Assembly: GCA_024195585.1 (NCBI GenBank)
Contig: SWBL01000210.1
Location: 26,572-90,571 of the forward strand
Direction: 5' to 3'
DNA: 64,000 bases
From: Aureobasidium sp. EXF-3400
Lineage: Eukaryota; Ascomycota; Dothideomycetes; Dothideales; Saccotheciaceae
Position 1 is the stretch's first letter, and every line of letters begins with the position of its first letter. Below, one piece after another: positions 40,428 to 52,139 of the stretch. The notes below the pieces were generated by a model, which was given only the letters and a program-made list of their open reading frames with translations, ran no database searches and was not told the DNA's origin. A program made the translations under genes and the position numbers.

Positions 40428-41908
40428 ATGTTCTCCAGACTCGCTGCTTTGGCAGCCCTCCTCCCTGCAACAGCTCTCGCTGCCAGCATCGCAGGCAACG
40501 GCTCTGCAGTCCTGTCGAACGGCAAATACGAGATCTCTTCAGAGGGAATTCGCGCCAACTTCATTCCTTATGGTGCATCCATCTCCAACCTCTTCATCAC
40601 AGACGCTCACGGTGTCGAGCGTGATATCGTTCTTGGTTGGGACAACGCTACTTACTACACTGAGGACAAGCTTCACCCTCACTTCGGGTGAGTACTATTT
40701 CCATGAACCCAGTCCAATGGCTGACAGATTATTAGTGGTGTCCCCGGACGTTACGCCAACCGCATCAAGAACTCGACTTTCGAGATTGATGGCGAAACTT
40801 ACCACGTAGTTCCTAACGAGAACGGAGGTCGCGATACCCTCCACGGTGGACCCGATGGCTGGTTCGTAAGCCCATATCCAACATGTGGAATACTGGAATT
40901 GACATATCTTGCAGGGATTGGCGCAACTGGACCGTGGCTGCTCACACCACTGACTCCATCACTTTCTCGATTGTTGACCCAGATGGCGCTGAGGGCTTCC
41001 CTGGCGAGGTGATCAGCTACGTGACCTACACTCTGACACCCTAGTAAGCAAACATGATGGTGTCCACGGTATAACACTATACTGACAACATTCAGCCAAT
41101 GGCACCTGAAGATGGTTGCAGTCGCAACTACCAAGAAGACACCCATCATGTTGAGTTCTCACGTAAGATAATCTGGTTCACGAGTCTGACGTGTATGCTG
41201 ATCGAGTTTAGGTCTACTGGAACCTTGACGGATTCCAAAACCCTGACGACGCTACTGTCAACAACTACACCGTGCACTTGCCTTACTCTGGACAGCGTGT
41301 CGCCGTCGATGGCATTCTCATCCCCAACGGTACTATCCTGCCCAACGAGCAAGGTGGTGTTTTCGATTTCTGGTCCTCTCCCAAGAAGCTTGGTGCCAAC
41401 TTGACTTCTCCCGATCTTGTTGGTGGCTGCGGTAGCGGATGTGTTGGTTACGACACCTGCTGGCTCGTCAACAGAGAGCAGAACGGACCCTACGACTGGC
41501 GTGTATCTGGCCCTGTCGCTACTGTGTCCAGTCCTTTCTCTGGTATCCAGATCGACATCTTCTCCGACCAGCAGGCTTTCCAGATCTACACCTGCCCTGG
41601 ACAGAATGGTATATTCAATTCTATACCTGACGATAGAACTATGCTGACTCTGGTGAACAGGAACCACTACCATCAAGGAGACTCAGGGCTTCTTCAACCA
41701 GACCGACCAACCCCGTGTTGTCCAAAAGTACGGCTGCATGGTCATGGAGGTTGAGGACTGGATTGATGCCATCAATCAGCCCGAATGGCAAAGAGAGAAG
41801 AGAAACATCTTTGGTCCTGGTGACGACCCATACGTTCTCCAGGCCACTTACAAGTTCTCGGTAAACAAAGAGGTCGCATCTACCTCTAACTGCACATCAA
41901 GCTACTAG
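40428..41908 (+). CDS. Secreted aldose 1-epimerase (mutarotase)
   Basis: Interconverts alpha and beta anomers of hexoses such as glucose and galactose. Six exons, 40428-40687, 40736-40861, 40915-41043, 41096-41162, 41212-41608 and 41661-41908, with introns of 48-53 bp, encode 408 residues. A signal peptide (MFSRLAALAALLPATALA) directs it outside the cell, unlike cytosolic Gal10-type enzymes. Galactose-mutarotase features: GRYANRI with Arg ~91, LHGGPDGWDWRNW with His ~125, the catalytic-His region SSHVYWNLDGF (~192), a central DWRVSG strand and a C-terminal Glu-rich YGCMVMEVEDWIDAINQPEW that should hold the catalytic base. All exon joins restore these motifs; the second intron uses the less usual donor gttcgt. 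Several NxS/T sequons are present. It may support uptake of sugars released outside the cell. Confidence 0.94.
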
Positions 41909-42429
41909 AGATTAAATAGAGGACCGATGTAATGACCGAAGAAATAGCTAATTGACACTTTCGAAAGACTCGAGACACTTTCATCACAGTGAAGCCAGTA
42001 ACAAGAATGACGACATCGTAACAACTCGGTGATGGTTGGAAGTCGCACATGAATGCATGACTCGAGACGTAAGTGACGGCGACGATTGAGTTGGTTAACC
42101 AAATCTTCACAGATACGCGTTGACGGACCCATACACTCACTCTCCTCGGCGTTGCGCACTCGCTCGCCCACCTACACACTTCTATCCTCATCCATCCACG
42201 TTCTCTACCCATCGCACCTTCTCAACTCCTACCTTCTGGCAACTACTTACTGCCGCACATAGTTTCTGGTGCCATCCGCACATAAGTCGTTGACGACTGT
42301 TTCTTCATCAGCGGGTTCGATCTCTTCCGGCAGAAGAGAGATCTCGGTCAAGTGTGATCACATTTCAAAGAGCCATTGTCAAGGCCTTGGATCTATGGCA
42401 TCTCTGCTCTACCATACGTTCTTGTCAAG
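41909..42429. other. Intergenic, nothing recognised
   Basis: 521 bp between tandem + strand genes. A pyrimidine-rich stretch (~42130-42250) precedes the downstream start codon. Confidence 0.4.
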
Positions 42430-43989
42430 ATGAACTCAGGCGAGAAACAGTCGTATCTGCTGACAAAAGCTTACCGTGATGCTATGCCTGGCTCGCTCGT
42501 TGCATCAGAAAGACTCCACATCGCTATGGGAGTCGAATCAGAGGCATTCGATGTTTACGGACAGCTTGTCGTCTTACCCTGGCATATGCCTCTGCCTAGA
42601 GAGCTCCAGCGTCAACCTCAACCCAAGCATTCTCAAGACTTCGGTACCGCTACAGACGCTACCACCAGTGGACGGAATATGAGTGTGATTTCAGTAAGAG
42701 AAGTTCAGATCGATGCACTCCCGCGACGTGGTCGAAGAAATGCTCGCCCGGCCAACCAACTCGAGCGCTCACTTCACAACAAAACCCTTGCCCAACACCT
42801 TTTCGCAGTCGAAACAAAGATATCGACCGCTCTCCAGTCCAGAGATACAAACCTACCTCTGCTTGTGAAGAACGCTATGCCTCATATCAACAGCAAGAAG
42901 ATTGCGAACAACACACTCAAGCGTAAGTTATCAAAGATTAAACTTCCGTCAGCTCCCAAGGATGAGCCTTTGAGTGGAGCGGTGCCCAACCTTGCCGCTC
43001 AACCAGCCTTCCAACATCAACGTCGCATATCCGGATGCATCGTCAACAGTAACAGCACGGGAGGCACGAAGCACAAGTCTGAGCTGCCAAAGCCTGCCGC
43101 GTATGAAGAAAAGTCCGAATCACTATCACCCCCTCGTCGTCGTTCTATGCCACCCATTGAAGCAGTCCTAGCTCACGGCTTCAAGGATCTGAACTTTGCT
43201 CGCCAACTTCAAAGCACAACTCCACGCTCACATGCTTACGATCCATGGACGAATCTCATACTCTGTCACAAGATTCTGTCTCCCACGCCGGCGTTTCTGC
43301 TCAACATGTCTCCCTTTCAGTACAATGACAACGAAGATACATACTACTGGAAATCATCGCTGCCCATGTTGCTCTCCTACCACCTCGCCAACCCAGCAAC
43401 TCTCGTCGAAGAGACAGCCATCCAAAGCTTAACCTTCCATCTGCCACCTCCTAAACCGACTCTGGCTTCCACAGGTAACAGAAAGCAGGCTAGAACATCC
43501 AGACAAGCCCATTATAAGACCGAAGGACCCGAGACCGGTACTGTAGTCAGAATGATCAGGATGATTCTTCCACCCTCGCTGCACATCAGCAACATCAGCG
43601 ACGAAGAAGTTCCTTTTACAGACTGGTCGATCTTCTGTCTCAGCGACTGTCCCACTGTCATACCTACCACAACAAGAGTTCTGCGTTCTGCATCTCTCGC
43701 ACCCAAGAACCCGTACCTTCTGATTGCCATTCCCACCCAAGCAATTTCCGAGACCGCGTTCGTGGCAAGAACCCATATGGAATTCGCTGCGGGAGAACCT
43801 GCCGAAGGAGAAATCAAACAGGAAACCATCACTACAGAGCTGAGGTTTACAGCTAGAGGAAAGCTTCCCTTGATGTTCGGGGTGGGCAGGGATGTCAGTT
43901 TTACGGACAAGTGGATCAGGGGCTTTGGAATGGGTGTGGCAAGTCTTGAAGTTGAGGTCAAGGGTGGAGAGGTTCCTTGTTGGTTGTGA
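42430..43989 (+). CDS. Protein of unknown function, arrestin-like pattern possible
   Basis: Single exon, 519 residues from the ATG at 42430. The N-terminal ~50 residues (YGQLVVLPWHMPLP) are followed by a basic, disordered middle (~80-260). The second half is ordered: AYDPWTNLILCHKILSPTPAFLLN, TYYWKSSLPMLLSYHLANPATLVEE, IQSLTFHLPPPKPTL, VVRMIRMILPPSLHISN, FTDWSIFCLSDCPTVIP and NPYLLIAIPTQ, with a C-terminal strand-rich end. The alternation of beta strands with loops is reminiscent of arrestin-like sandwich domains, but no diagnostic motif (PxY, N- or C-arrestin signature) is present, so this is only a guess. No signal peptide or membrane segment. Confidence 0.7.
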   Translation: MNSGEKQSYLLTKAYRDAMPGSLVASERLHIAMGVESEAFDVYGQLVVLPWHMPLPRELQRQPQPKHSQDFGTATDATTSGRNMSVISVREVQIDALPRRGRRNARPANQLERSLHNKTLAQHLFAVETKISTALQSRDTNLPLLVKNAMPHINSKKIANNTLKRKLSKIKLPSAPKDEPLSGAVPNLAAQPAFQHQRRISGCIVNSNSTGGTKHKSELPKPAAYEEKSESLSPPRRRSMPPIEAVLAHGFKDLNFARQLQSTTPRSHAYDPWTNLILCHKILSPTPAFLLNMSPFQYNDNEDTYYWKSSLPMLLSYHLANPATLVEETAIQSLTFHLPPPKPTLASTGNRKQARTSRQAHYKTEGPETGTVVRMIRMILPPSLHISNISDEEVPFTDWSIFCLSDCPTVIPTTTRVLRSASLAPKNPYLLIAIPTQAISETAFVARTHMEFAAGEPAEGEIKQETITTELRFTARGKLPLMFGVGRDVSFTDKWIRGFGMGVASLEVEVKGGEVPCWL

Positions 43990-44309
43990 TTCGGTACTCT
44001 GATGCACTGCATTGCTCTTTCTTCCTTTGCTGGCTCTCGATTGCTACTTTCCCTTTTCCTTCATCCGTCACTCATTATGGTAATCTCAACTTTAGCAGAT
44101 CCGGTATTCACTGCTGTCACTCAATCAAAGTCAAATCAATCAAACACTCAGCAGCAATCGTAAGCTTGTATATAATCTGTCTTTCTACCAGTAAAGCAAC
44201 ATCGCAACCACCGCAGCGACAACCTCAGCCAGCAACAGCCAGCACCAGCGCACTCACGGTATCGTGAGCGTCTGTGTGTACTTGTTGATTACGCTGCCCA
44301 GCGACTCAT
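43990..44309. other. 3' flank, nothing recognised
   Basis: About 320 bp between the preceding gene and the tandem repeats. Confidence 0.4.
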
Positions 44310-45235
44310 CTGTCGCCAATCGGGTCGCTGTCGCCTTGACCTATATGCTGTCGCTTCGTCTGATCGTGTATCGTACGCTGTTTATCGTGTGAATCGACAA
44401 AGCCCACATCTACCAACTTGGTCTGATCTTGCTGCATTAGCGAGATTCTGTATTGCTTCTATATGCAGCCCGGTCGTCGCCCCTACCATGCCACCGATTG
44501 GGTCATCGCCGCCTTCAGTTGTATACTGTCGCTTCGTCTAACCGTGTATTGTATATTGTATGTCGTGCAAGCCGACAAAGCACCCACCTACCATATTAAT
44601 CTACTTTCGTGATTGCTAGAGCAGTTGATATCTGTATCGCTTATATGTGCAGCCCGGTTGTCGTCGCTGTTGTACCGCTAATTAGGTCATTGTCGCCTTC
44701 ATCTCTATATCATCGCTTCATTGATGCGTAAACTGTAGACTGCATCGTGCAAGCCGACGGGGACTACGATATAAGATCAAAGTGCTGATCGGGTCGTTGT
44801 CGCCTTGATTCCTTCGCTGTCGCTTCGTTGACTGATGAACCGTACACCTTCTATCGTGCAAGCCGACGAGGACTACAATCCATCACCGAAGTAGCTGCGA
44901 CGTGTGAGGTCCATACGTGTACTCTTTGCTAGCCCGGCTGTCGTTGTACCGTTTAACACCTTGCTCCCGTATCTCATGGAGCCAGACTGCTTTGATACGT
45001 CTTCGTTGCCTTTCGACAGGTCGTTGAAGTGACGTGTCGAAGATGAGAAAAATGCAGTTGAAACGACGCTTCGTTAGATACGTGCACTGTACATCGTCCA
45101 TCGTGCAAACCGACAAGAAATACAACTCATCATCGAAGTGATTATGATGTGTGCTATCTATGCATGTCCTCTTCGCTAGCCCGATGGTCGTTACACCATC
45201 TGATACTTTGCTTCCGTATCTCATGATCTCAACAT
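44310..45235. repeat. Diverged tandem repeat array with ~180-bp and ~247-bp spacing
   Basis: Three sets of landmarks recur in order. ATCGTGCAAGCCGAC-like sequence begins at 44384, 44562, 44744, 44853 and 45100. (A/G)GGTC(G/A)xTGTCGCC-like sequence starts at 44322, 44500, 44694 and 44791. GCCCGGxxGTCG-like sequence starts at about 44468, 44652, 44932 and 45179. The first copies are spaced 178-194 bp apart, one interval is shortened to ~100 bp, and the last two blocks (44853 and 45100, 247 bp apart) share ~130 bp including CTxTTxGCTAGCCCG and TTGCT(C/T)CCGTATCTCATG. The array is non-coding in all frames and lies between a + strand gene and the 3' end of YEN1. Confidence 0.8.
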
Positions 45236-45731
45236 CCTCTCATTAGTCTTCGTAAGTGGAAAGGTGCCCAAGAGTCATTGTCGGTCTACAGAAAGGTTCG
45301 GGGTACATGGAATCGTTTACAAAGCAAGATTGTAGAGTCTGAGGTGTCGTCGACCCGGTTGTCGAAAGGTGTATCGTCGTCTGCCATTGGGATTGGATTT
45401 TGACTGCAGTGCCGGCAGTATGAGTACGCTGGTGCTTGGCTGATGGTAGCTGAGGTTGTCGCTGCGACAAGTGTGGTCAAGTTCCACTGTCAGTGGGGCA
45501 GATTATATACAAGCTCACAAGCACGAAAAGCTGCTCATGTGAAGTCGATACAAAGACATTGAACTTAGAAGAGAGAAATGACAATATAGTTTGTTCTATG
45601 CACATGTTCTTTTGATGCAACGCTGTCGAATGCTAAGAAAAAGAAAGGGTATATCCCAGAACGCCTATATTGATATACGCCGTATCAGTCACCCATATGC
45701 TATCGCTGGTTTCGTTCCGAAGATGGAATGA
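45236..45731. other. 3' flank of YEN1, nothing recognised
   Basis: About 500 bp. A 64-codon open frame on the - strand (45286-45480) has no motif and is not called. Confidence 0.4.
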
Positions 45732-48576
45732 TCAGTCTCCTGTCAGATCCAGCTCCTCAACGCCACTCTTTCTATACATCCGTCGGTCCTTGGGCGTTGG
45801 TGCGGTCAAGTCGACCTCCATAACAACCTCCTTCCAGTTACCGGGCAAACTATCTCGAGGTTGTATAAATCGTTTCTTGACTTTCTTCGCTGGTGTTTGC
45901 AGGGTTGTTTGATTCTCAATGGATTGCACCTTTTCGGGAATATGAGCTCGGGCAGCTTCTGCGGCGAATGTTGCAGAAGTCGAAGAACTCGTTGCAACTG
46001 CCGTGGGCTTCGTCATGGTAGCCTCGACTTCCCTGTCCCGCAACCTCTTGTTGGCTGGAAGCAAGGCAGATGCCGATACGACAGGCCGTTCGGAATCCAA
46101 CAACTCCTTCGACCGTTCTTGCTCGTAAGGTGGTGTGGGCATGGATGATGAAAACTCAAGCACTTCAATATCCTCGTGGACCAGAACTGGTTTATTGGGA
46201 TGCGATGATACACTTGTTTTGACAGACGGTCTGGCACTAGGCGTAGGCATGGTAGTGAGTGTTACTACCTCACGCATCTTATCAGAGACGCGTTGCAAAG
46301 CACCAAACCGGGGAAGGCTTGGTAGTGACTCTGGCGAGGCCAAGTCGATGGCCTCGATATCCAGACCCCGAGGAGTGGAAGGTTGAAGTAGAGGTGAGTT
46401 CATGTCATCGGCGCCTGTGGTTGGTGCGGTCTGATATCGCTTTAGCGGCGACCTTCTCCTCCTTCGCGTCACAGTATCGGGTAGAGGCGCGACAGTACCG
46501 GCTTCGTCACGAGAAGCTACCGCCGGTTTGCTGAACTGCTTGAAGTGATCTTGCATGTCAACATCTCGCACCGGCGCTACTTTGGAGGATGCCGGCTTTA
46601 CGGGAGAAGAAGAAAGTAGATCAACGACTTCTGGAGGTCCAGATGTTTTTCGAGCTGGCGAAAATATTCTCGGTCTGGCTCTCCTAGGAGGAGACAATGG
46701 CTCAGGCGAAGGGCGCTTAGAAGATCGCTTTTGAGGAATTATCGCCTCGAAACTGAGGTCCACCTCTGCTATCGAAGGTGTTCTGCTCGTCGTGCTACCG
46801 CTCAGGTCAAGTTCGGTGACTGGTGCTCTGGTTCTGAACGAGCTAGTCTTTGGTGCTGGCTTTGCACTCTGCTCCCTCGAAGTCTGTTTAGCAATAGCAT
46901 CGATCTTGGTCAAATCTAGCTCATCGCACTCTGGAGACTTGGATTTGTGTGCTGTGCGATCCACGCCAGGCTTGGTAGTCTTTGTGAACTGATCCAACGC
47001 ACCTTTTTGCATGCCACCGGTCTTCTTCGTGGCTGCAGGTTTGCGGCCAGCTGTTGGTTCGGTGGAGGCAGCTTTTCGAGGCCTTGGGGCAGGCTTGGAC
47101 TTGGGCGCTCCTGCACCGGCCTCCCAATCTTGAACCTTGAGTGGTGCACCGAGGCGCACGAAAGTGTCCAGAAGCCAGACCTTGTCGTGAACAGTGGGAT
47201 CATAGGCGGAAGGACCTCGCTTCTTCTTTGGTGATCCAGGACACTCGCCGTCCTCGGTCGGCAGTGGCTCCGAGTCCGAATCTTCTTCATCCTCGGGGAT
47301 CTCTTCGTCAGGGTCTTCGATGCTGAGATCGATATCGATTAGCTCAATGGGCTTGAAGCTGATTCGGAGTTCGGGTATGTTGTCGGTGGTTGGGTGTAAG
47401 CGCTTGCCGTGGATGGCGTTGATCAAAGATGCTTCTCGAGCCTTTTGTGCAGACAGACTATCTCGGTGATCTTCAGCAGCTTCGCCACGCATTCTGAGTT
47501 CTCGAACAAGCACAGCAGGGGCAAGGTTGCGAACAAATTTCTTGGCGCCACCGATACAGCGCCAGTCAAAGGCATCACCTGCGAAGTCTCGAAGACTTGG
47601 GTAGTCCAGCGGCATGTCCCATTTGAGAGTATCCTTGAGTTTAGCGATCTTGTCGGATGCGGAGATGCATGGATGGGTGTAGTAGCGGAGGACCTTCTGA
47701 TCGGGGAATGTATCCGGAATGGTCAGACCAGGACGTTTCTGGCGAAAGTGCTTGCTTTCGTTGGTGCGTATCTCATGGCGTAGCTTCTCTCGCCAGGCGT
47801 TCAGAGCATCGATATCACCTCTGTCCAGGTTGCACAATTCATCTCCAAATCCAGCTCTTGCTGCCTCGCAGGCTAGTTTGGGACCACAGCCAGGGATACC
47901 CTCAGTAATGTAGTCACCTCCGCTCATCATGGCAACAAGAATCATGCCGTTGCGGTCTAGGCCACTGGTTTCTTTTGTCGCATCGGCTCGGTATACATTG
48001 ACGTGGGTTGGTGTCTTGCTGCTCCTTTGTTCCGGTGTCCAGCTTCGCAAAGTCATGCCACTTCCAAACATCAGAGTGTCGACGTCTTCACTGAGGACGG
48101 CATCGACGATACCCTCTCGCTGGAGCAGAGCACATTCGGCTTCGGCCTCACCAGGCGCATAGTGGAGAGGGAAACCGAAGTGTTTGAGAAGCTGCTTGGC
48201 CAGGAACTCGGGCACGCTCGATACCTTTACATTTGGACCTCCGACCTTCTTGTTCCGTTTCCAGGTGGGCTTGTTAGGACCATCGAAGACAAACAGAGGA
48301 TGGATATTGAGGGACAGAAGGCGCAGTAGGCGATAGTAGAACGTTCTTAGAGCAGGATTCGTGCCACCCTTGCCGGATTGGATTTGGAAGAGCCAGATGC
48401 TGATATCGATCGCAAGACGGAAGGGGCGGGAGTTTTGGATGTAGTGCTCGGCGGCGAGTTTGCTTACAGCAATGCGCTGACCAGGGCCGATCTCTTTATA
48501 AATGCTGCATATGGTCTTAGCAGTGGACGAATAAGATCAGTCAAGAGCGACTCATGACATACCCATGAATACCCAT
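45732..48576 (-). CDS. YEN1: Holliday junction resolvase of the Rad2/XPG family (Yen1/GEN1)
   Basis: Structure-specific nuclease that cuts Holliday junctions symmetrically; regulated through the cell cycle in yeast. Exons 48576-48563 (14 nt, MGIH plus two bases) and 48504-45732 around a 58-bp intron encode 928 residues. XPG-N: MGIHGIYKEIGPGQR at 1-15, with acidic residues D38 (LAIDIS) and D79 (VFDGPNKP). XPG-I: APGEAEAECALL (E124, E126) and LSEDVDTLMFG (D145, D147). The helix-hairpin region MMSGGDYITEGIPGCG holds D202. GEN1/Yen1-type chromodomain-like and C-terminal parts follow, then ~450 disordered residues with many SP/TP sites and Lys/Arg clusters. GVDRT and the MGIHG start distinguish it from FEN1 (MGI.GL) and EXO1. 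It is divergent from the gene at 49083. Confidence 0.94.
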
Positions 48577-49082
48577 ATCTGTTGCTCATCCAGTCGTGAG
48601 CGCAGCGAATATCAAGGTCAGTCTCCCATCCATAGCCACAGAGTCTGCAGGATCATTGTTCGCCGTCAACTGCTTCCTGTCTGTCTCTGTCGCAAATGTT
48701 TGACCAAAGCAGCCGCTGCCTCGAGGCGTTGCCATGGCAGCTGCGGCCCGCCCCGCGCTGTCACATGATCCATATCCATCGTTCCTTCCTCTTGACTTGT
48801 TTGCATGCATGTCTAAACCGGTCGGCATTCTTTTGAAGAATATTTGTCCGTCGTATCAACACGGGTTAAGAGTGCTTACTCTTGTTTCTGTTGCGCATCC
48901 ATATCCAAGCTCTATTGCTCATCAGTTGAAGATCATAATACGTCATCAGATTCAACGCTACGAGGTCGGGCGCGAATTGATTGTTTACTCGTTACGCAAG
49001 GGCCATTAATTTCTGTTTGCATCTGTACACATCTGGCTTCGAACATATCCTGCGACTCGTGCTTCGCGATTGACCCGCGACC
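48577..49082. other. Divergent promoter region
   Basis: 506 bp between the start codons of YEN1 (-) and the 1018-residue protein (+). No site recognised. Confidence 0.4.
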
Positions 49083-52000
49083 ATGAGAAACCACTCTCCA
49101 TTGGACTCTGCGACAACGAGTGCGACTTCACCTTTGCGACCAACGCACAATCAATCCATCAGAGCACCACTGGCTCACAAATCTTCCAACTACCACACAT
49201 CGCCAGCTGTCAAATCTATGCTTCTGGAATCTAAGGACCATAAAGGTGCTCCCTGGCAGTTCAAAGTCACTGTCGAAGCCGAACAAATGCCTGCTTCAGC
49301 AAAATCAACCACAAGAACGCAATTGATACCACCACGCAATATAGATGCTACTCAAGTCCCGGATCTTTGTCCTGTATCTCAGTTTGGCGATCACAACTCA
49401 GTCGACTATTCCTTGTCAGAAATTGATCTTCAGGAAGAGCCATCGCACTCTGCTCCTGCTTCTGTAGCTGTTGACTCTTTGTCGCCTGAGCCGACACGTG
49501 CTTTTGCAGGTCGCAGAACTCCTGCAAGTACGCGCATTGGATCGTCGAGAAAGCATTTTGGAAGCAGTGCCAGGTTTGGATCATCTCGTGCAGAGCCAGC
49601 TGTCACAAAGGGACCTCAATTTGATCAAGATGATGAGGAGGATGCAGTGCTTGGTGCTTGTGCTCCTGGCGATGCGACAATGCTCGAGAGCGAAGAGTTC
49701 AGCATGATCTCGGTCGATTCTTTACCTAGCCGAGCCATCGGCCAGTCATCGCCTTCCCAGGCTCTCCAAGCTACCGAGGGTGATGCTTTTGTCGATCGCT
49801 CGTACATGCCGTCCTCGCCTCCAGCCTTTGTTGCCGACAGGATTACCCCCGTACCTGAAGATTCGACTCCCGAGAACCCTAAGGCACCACAGCCGTCGCA
49901 AAATCATGAGGCCGATATTGCTACACCTTTGAGAGAAAGCGCACGCAAGTCGGGAAGAGCGTTACAAGACGCACTGAATGGTCCATTCCGCGAATCCGTT
50001 TCTCGAGAGCTACCTTCCGCTCGGGAATCCATCTTCAATGGCTTCAGCTCCGGTACCAGACGTCAATTGCGCCAAAGTCTGCACACCGGACAGAGTCTAG
50101 CTTCGCCATCAGCTATACAAAACGCACCCAGACTTTCGCCCACTACAAACACAATGCCCAACTATCTATCTCCTTTCCACAGCCCAGTGCGACAGCAAGA
50201 GACTTTCGATTCGCTTCCCAGCCGTCTCCTCAGTCCCGAAACGGATGACCGTTCACGATCTACCACCAACCTTCAAGCTCAGGCCGATGTAGCATACCCC
50301 GAGATAGCCCAAGCTTCTGAAAGAGACAGTCCAGCTCATGAGGAGCCTGAGATGAGTTATGTCAATGTTCAAAAACCGTCAGCCACTCACATGCAGAGTC
50401 CACCGCGCTCCTCGCCTGCATCTGAGCATGATGTGGCTGAGATCCCTGAAGAGGATGCAGCCCTACCAGAAGTAGAGGAAGACGACGAAGATATCTGGCA
50501 AGAGGAAGCAAGCCGCTCTATCAACGAAGAAGGCTCTCCTCAACATACTGATCTGTTTCTGGACGATCTGGTCGTCAAACCTCGCAGAAGCAAGCTACCT
50601 GGCACTTGGCGTCGCACCTCAGGAGCAGCCTTCTCGTACAGTGATTCTCCTGAGACTCAAGAACGCCAGGACCGCAAAGTCAGTGCCTCTACGAAGGGCT
50701 CTTCCAGGAAGAGCAGTGGCGTCATGACACCGCCATCATCTGATGATGGTAGCATTGCTGGTGGGGAGAAGCCAAGCGGACGAACCAAATCCTCCGCCAA
50801 GGTCACGACAGATGAAGACCTTAGTCAGTCCGAGTCTGGCGATGACACAGGAATGTTTTTCCAGCAGAACCTGCCATCGGTGTACAACAACAGGGCAGGC
50901 AGACATGTTTCAGACTCAGCAAAAAGCAGTTTTGCACCCAGCAGCCCGCTCAGGAACACCGTTATGGACATCAGTCCTATGAAAAACGTCCAAGGTATTG
51001 AGAGTAGCTCAAGATCGAATCTCTCCGCCGGTCCATCACCGCTCCGTAGAAGTTTGGTCAGTCCTGGCTACTCAAACAGTACTCGAGGCACACGGCGAGG
51101 CGAAGAAGTCGATACTTCGGAGACACAGACAGACTCTAGCCTGGCTTCCGATGCGCAACAAATACAGAGAGAGATGAGAGGCAAATCTAGTAGAGCTGCA
51201 AGCACCATCTCCAGTTTGACATCTGGTAGTCATATCAGAGGGTCGAGGAGAGCAGCAAGTGCAAACACCATTGACCTTACTATCAGCAGCTCTTCTGAGC
51301 AGGATGTTTCCACTATATCTTCAAGGTCAAGGAGCTATCAGGAAGATCTGAACTTGGAGTCACCGATGCGCGTCAAAGTCAACTTCAACGACGATGCTGG
51401 TAACTCGACTCTTCTGGAGCCCAGAAGACAATATGCTCCTCTCTTTGACAATGTTCCAACATTGACGAAACCTGCACACGAGTCTCCGGAGGACTCTCAA
51501 CCCAAGTCGCCGTTACTGAAGCTTACCGAGTCCTTCTGGGAGGCTGTGACTAAGCCTCCAGTATATGCATCGCCAGAACGCAAACCTCAAGTCGTGCTGG
51601 AGACCGCTCCGATTGCTACCGTGCCTGATCATGTGCTGCGTTTGCGCCGCAAGTACGGTCTACTGCCAGATACCCATCCTTTCATCTATGCACACATCCG
51701 CACCCTGCATCGCATGCTCAATTCCACACGCTCCCGATCTGGTAAAAGTATTGTACCACAAAGCGGACCTCTAGGTCATGGTCTATCACGTCTACTCGGC
51801 AAGTCCAAAACCAACGAACTTGACCAACGATTCGTGTGGACACAAACACATCTGCACGTTGTTGACTCTTTTATGTCGCTCCTTCTACCACAAGAAGATC
51901 GGGATCGCTTGCAATACGACACCGGTTCTTGGGGCGACGCTGAAGCGCTCAGACACCGTGGACGCGATTCTAAGGGCAGATATGGAGATGAGATCGTGTT

Positions 52001-52139
52001 CAATGGTATCAAGGGCGGTCTGCTGGAGGCGTCATGGGTTGCAGATGTGCTCGTTGATATCGTGTTCAAGGAGGAGATGAACGCCAAAAAGAAGAGGGTT
52101 GCCGAGATGATGGCTCGCGCCGAAAGAATGGAGGTGTAG
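49083..52139 (+). CDS. Large disordered protein with ordered C-terminal domain, unknown function
   Basis: Single exon, 1018 residues from the ATG at 49083. Residues ~1-820 are disordered and rich in Ser, Pro, Glu and Arg, with many SP sites and several acidic runs (EEDAALPEVEEDDEDIW). The last ~200 residues look folded and probably carry the conserved function: LLKLTESFWEAVTKPPVYAS, then HVLRLRRKYGLLPDTHPFIYAHIRTLHRML, FVWTQTHLHVVDSFMSLLLP, GDEIVFNGIKGGLLEASWVADVLVDIVFKEEMN and a terminal Lys/Arg helix. No signal peptide or membrane segment. A nuclear or chromosome-related role would fit the composition and the divergent pairing with YEN1, but nothing in the sequence proves this. Family not recognised. 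Confidence 0.75.
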   Translation: MRNHSPLDSATTSATSPLRPTHNQSIRAPLAHKSSNYHTSPAVKSMLLESKDHKGAPWQFKVTVEAEQMPASAKSTTRTQLIPPRNIDATQVPDLCPVSQFGDHNSVDYSLSEIDLQEEPSHSAPASVAVDSLSPEPTRAFAGRRTPASTRIGSSRKHFGSSARFGSSRAEPAVTKGPQFDQDDEEDAVLGACAPGDATMLESEEFSMISVDSLPSRAIGQSSPSQALQATEGDAFVDRSYMPSSPPAFVADRITPVPEDSTPENPKAPQPSQNHEADIATPLRESARKSGRALQDALNGPFRESVSRELPSARESIFNGFSSGTRRQLRQSLHTGQSLASPSAIQNAPRLSPTTNTMPNYLSPFHSPVRQQETFDSLPSRLLSPETDDRSRSTTNLQAQADVAYPEIAQASERDSPAHEEPEMSYVNVQKPSATHMQSPPRSSPASEHDVAEIPEEDAALPEVEEDDEDIWQEEASRSINEEGSPQHTDLFLDDLVVKPRRSKLPGTWRRTSGAAFSYSDSPETQERQDRKVSASTKGSSRKSSGVMTPPSSDDGSIAGGEKPSGRTKSSAKVTTDEDLSQSESGDDTGMFFQQNLPSVYNNRAGRHVSDSAKSSFAPSSPLRNTVMDISPMKNVQGIESSSRSNLSAGPSPLRRSLVSPGYSNSTRGTRRGEEVDTSETQTDSSLASDAQQIQREMRGKSSRAASTISSLTSGSHIRGSRRAASANTIDLTISSSSEQDVSTISSRSRSYQEDLNLESPMRVKVNFNDDAGNSTLLEPRRQYAPLFDNVPTLTKPAHESPEDSQPKSPLLKLTESFWEAVTKPPVYASPERKPQVVLETAPIATVPDHVLRLRRKYGLLPDTHPFIYAHIRTLHRMLNSTRSRSGKSIVPQSGPLGHGLSRLLGKSKTNELDQRFVWTQTHLHVVDSFMSLLLPQEDRDRLQYDTGSWGDAEALRHRGRDSKGRYGDEIVFNGIKGGLLEASWVADVLVDIVFKEEMNAKKKRVAEMMARAERMEV

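Noticed and set aside
39935..40624. 229-codon Cys-rich open frame
   Set aside because: Overlaps the signal peptide and first exon of the mutarotase in another frame; the Cys spacing matches no zinc-binding pattern.
45286..45480. Small open frame near the second repeat array
   Set aside because: Too short and lacks any feature; no conserved context.
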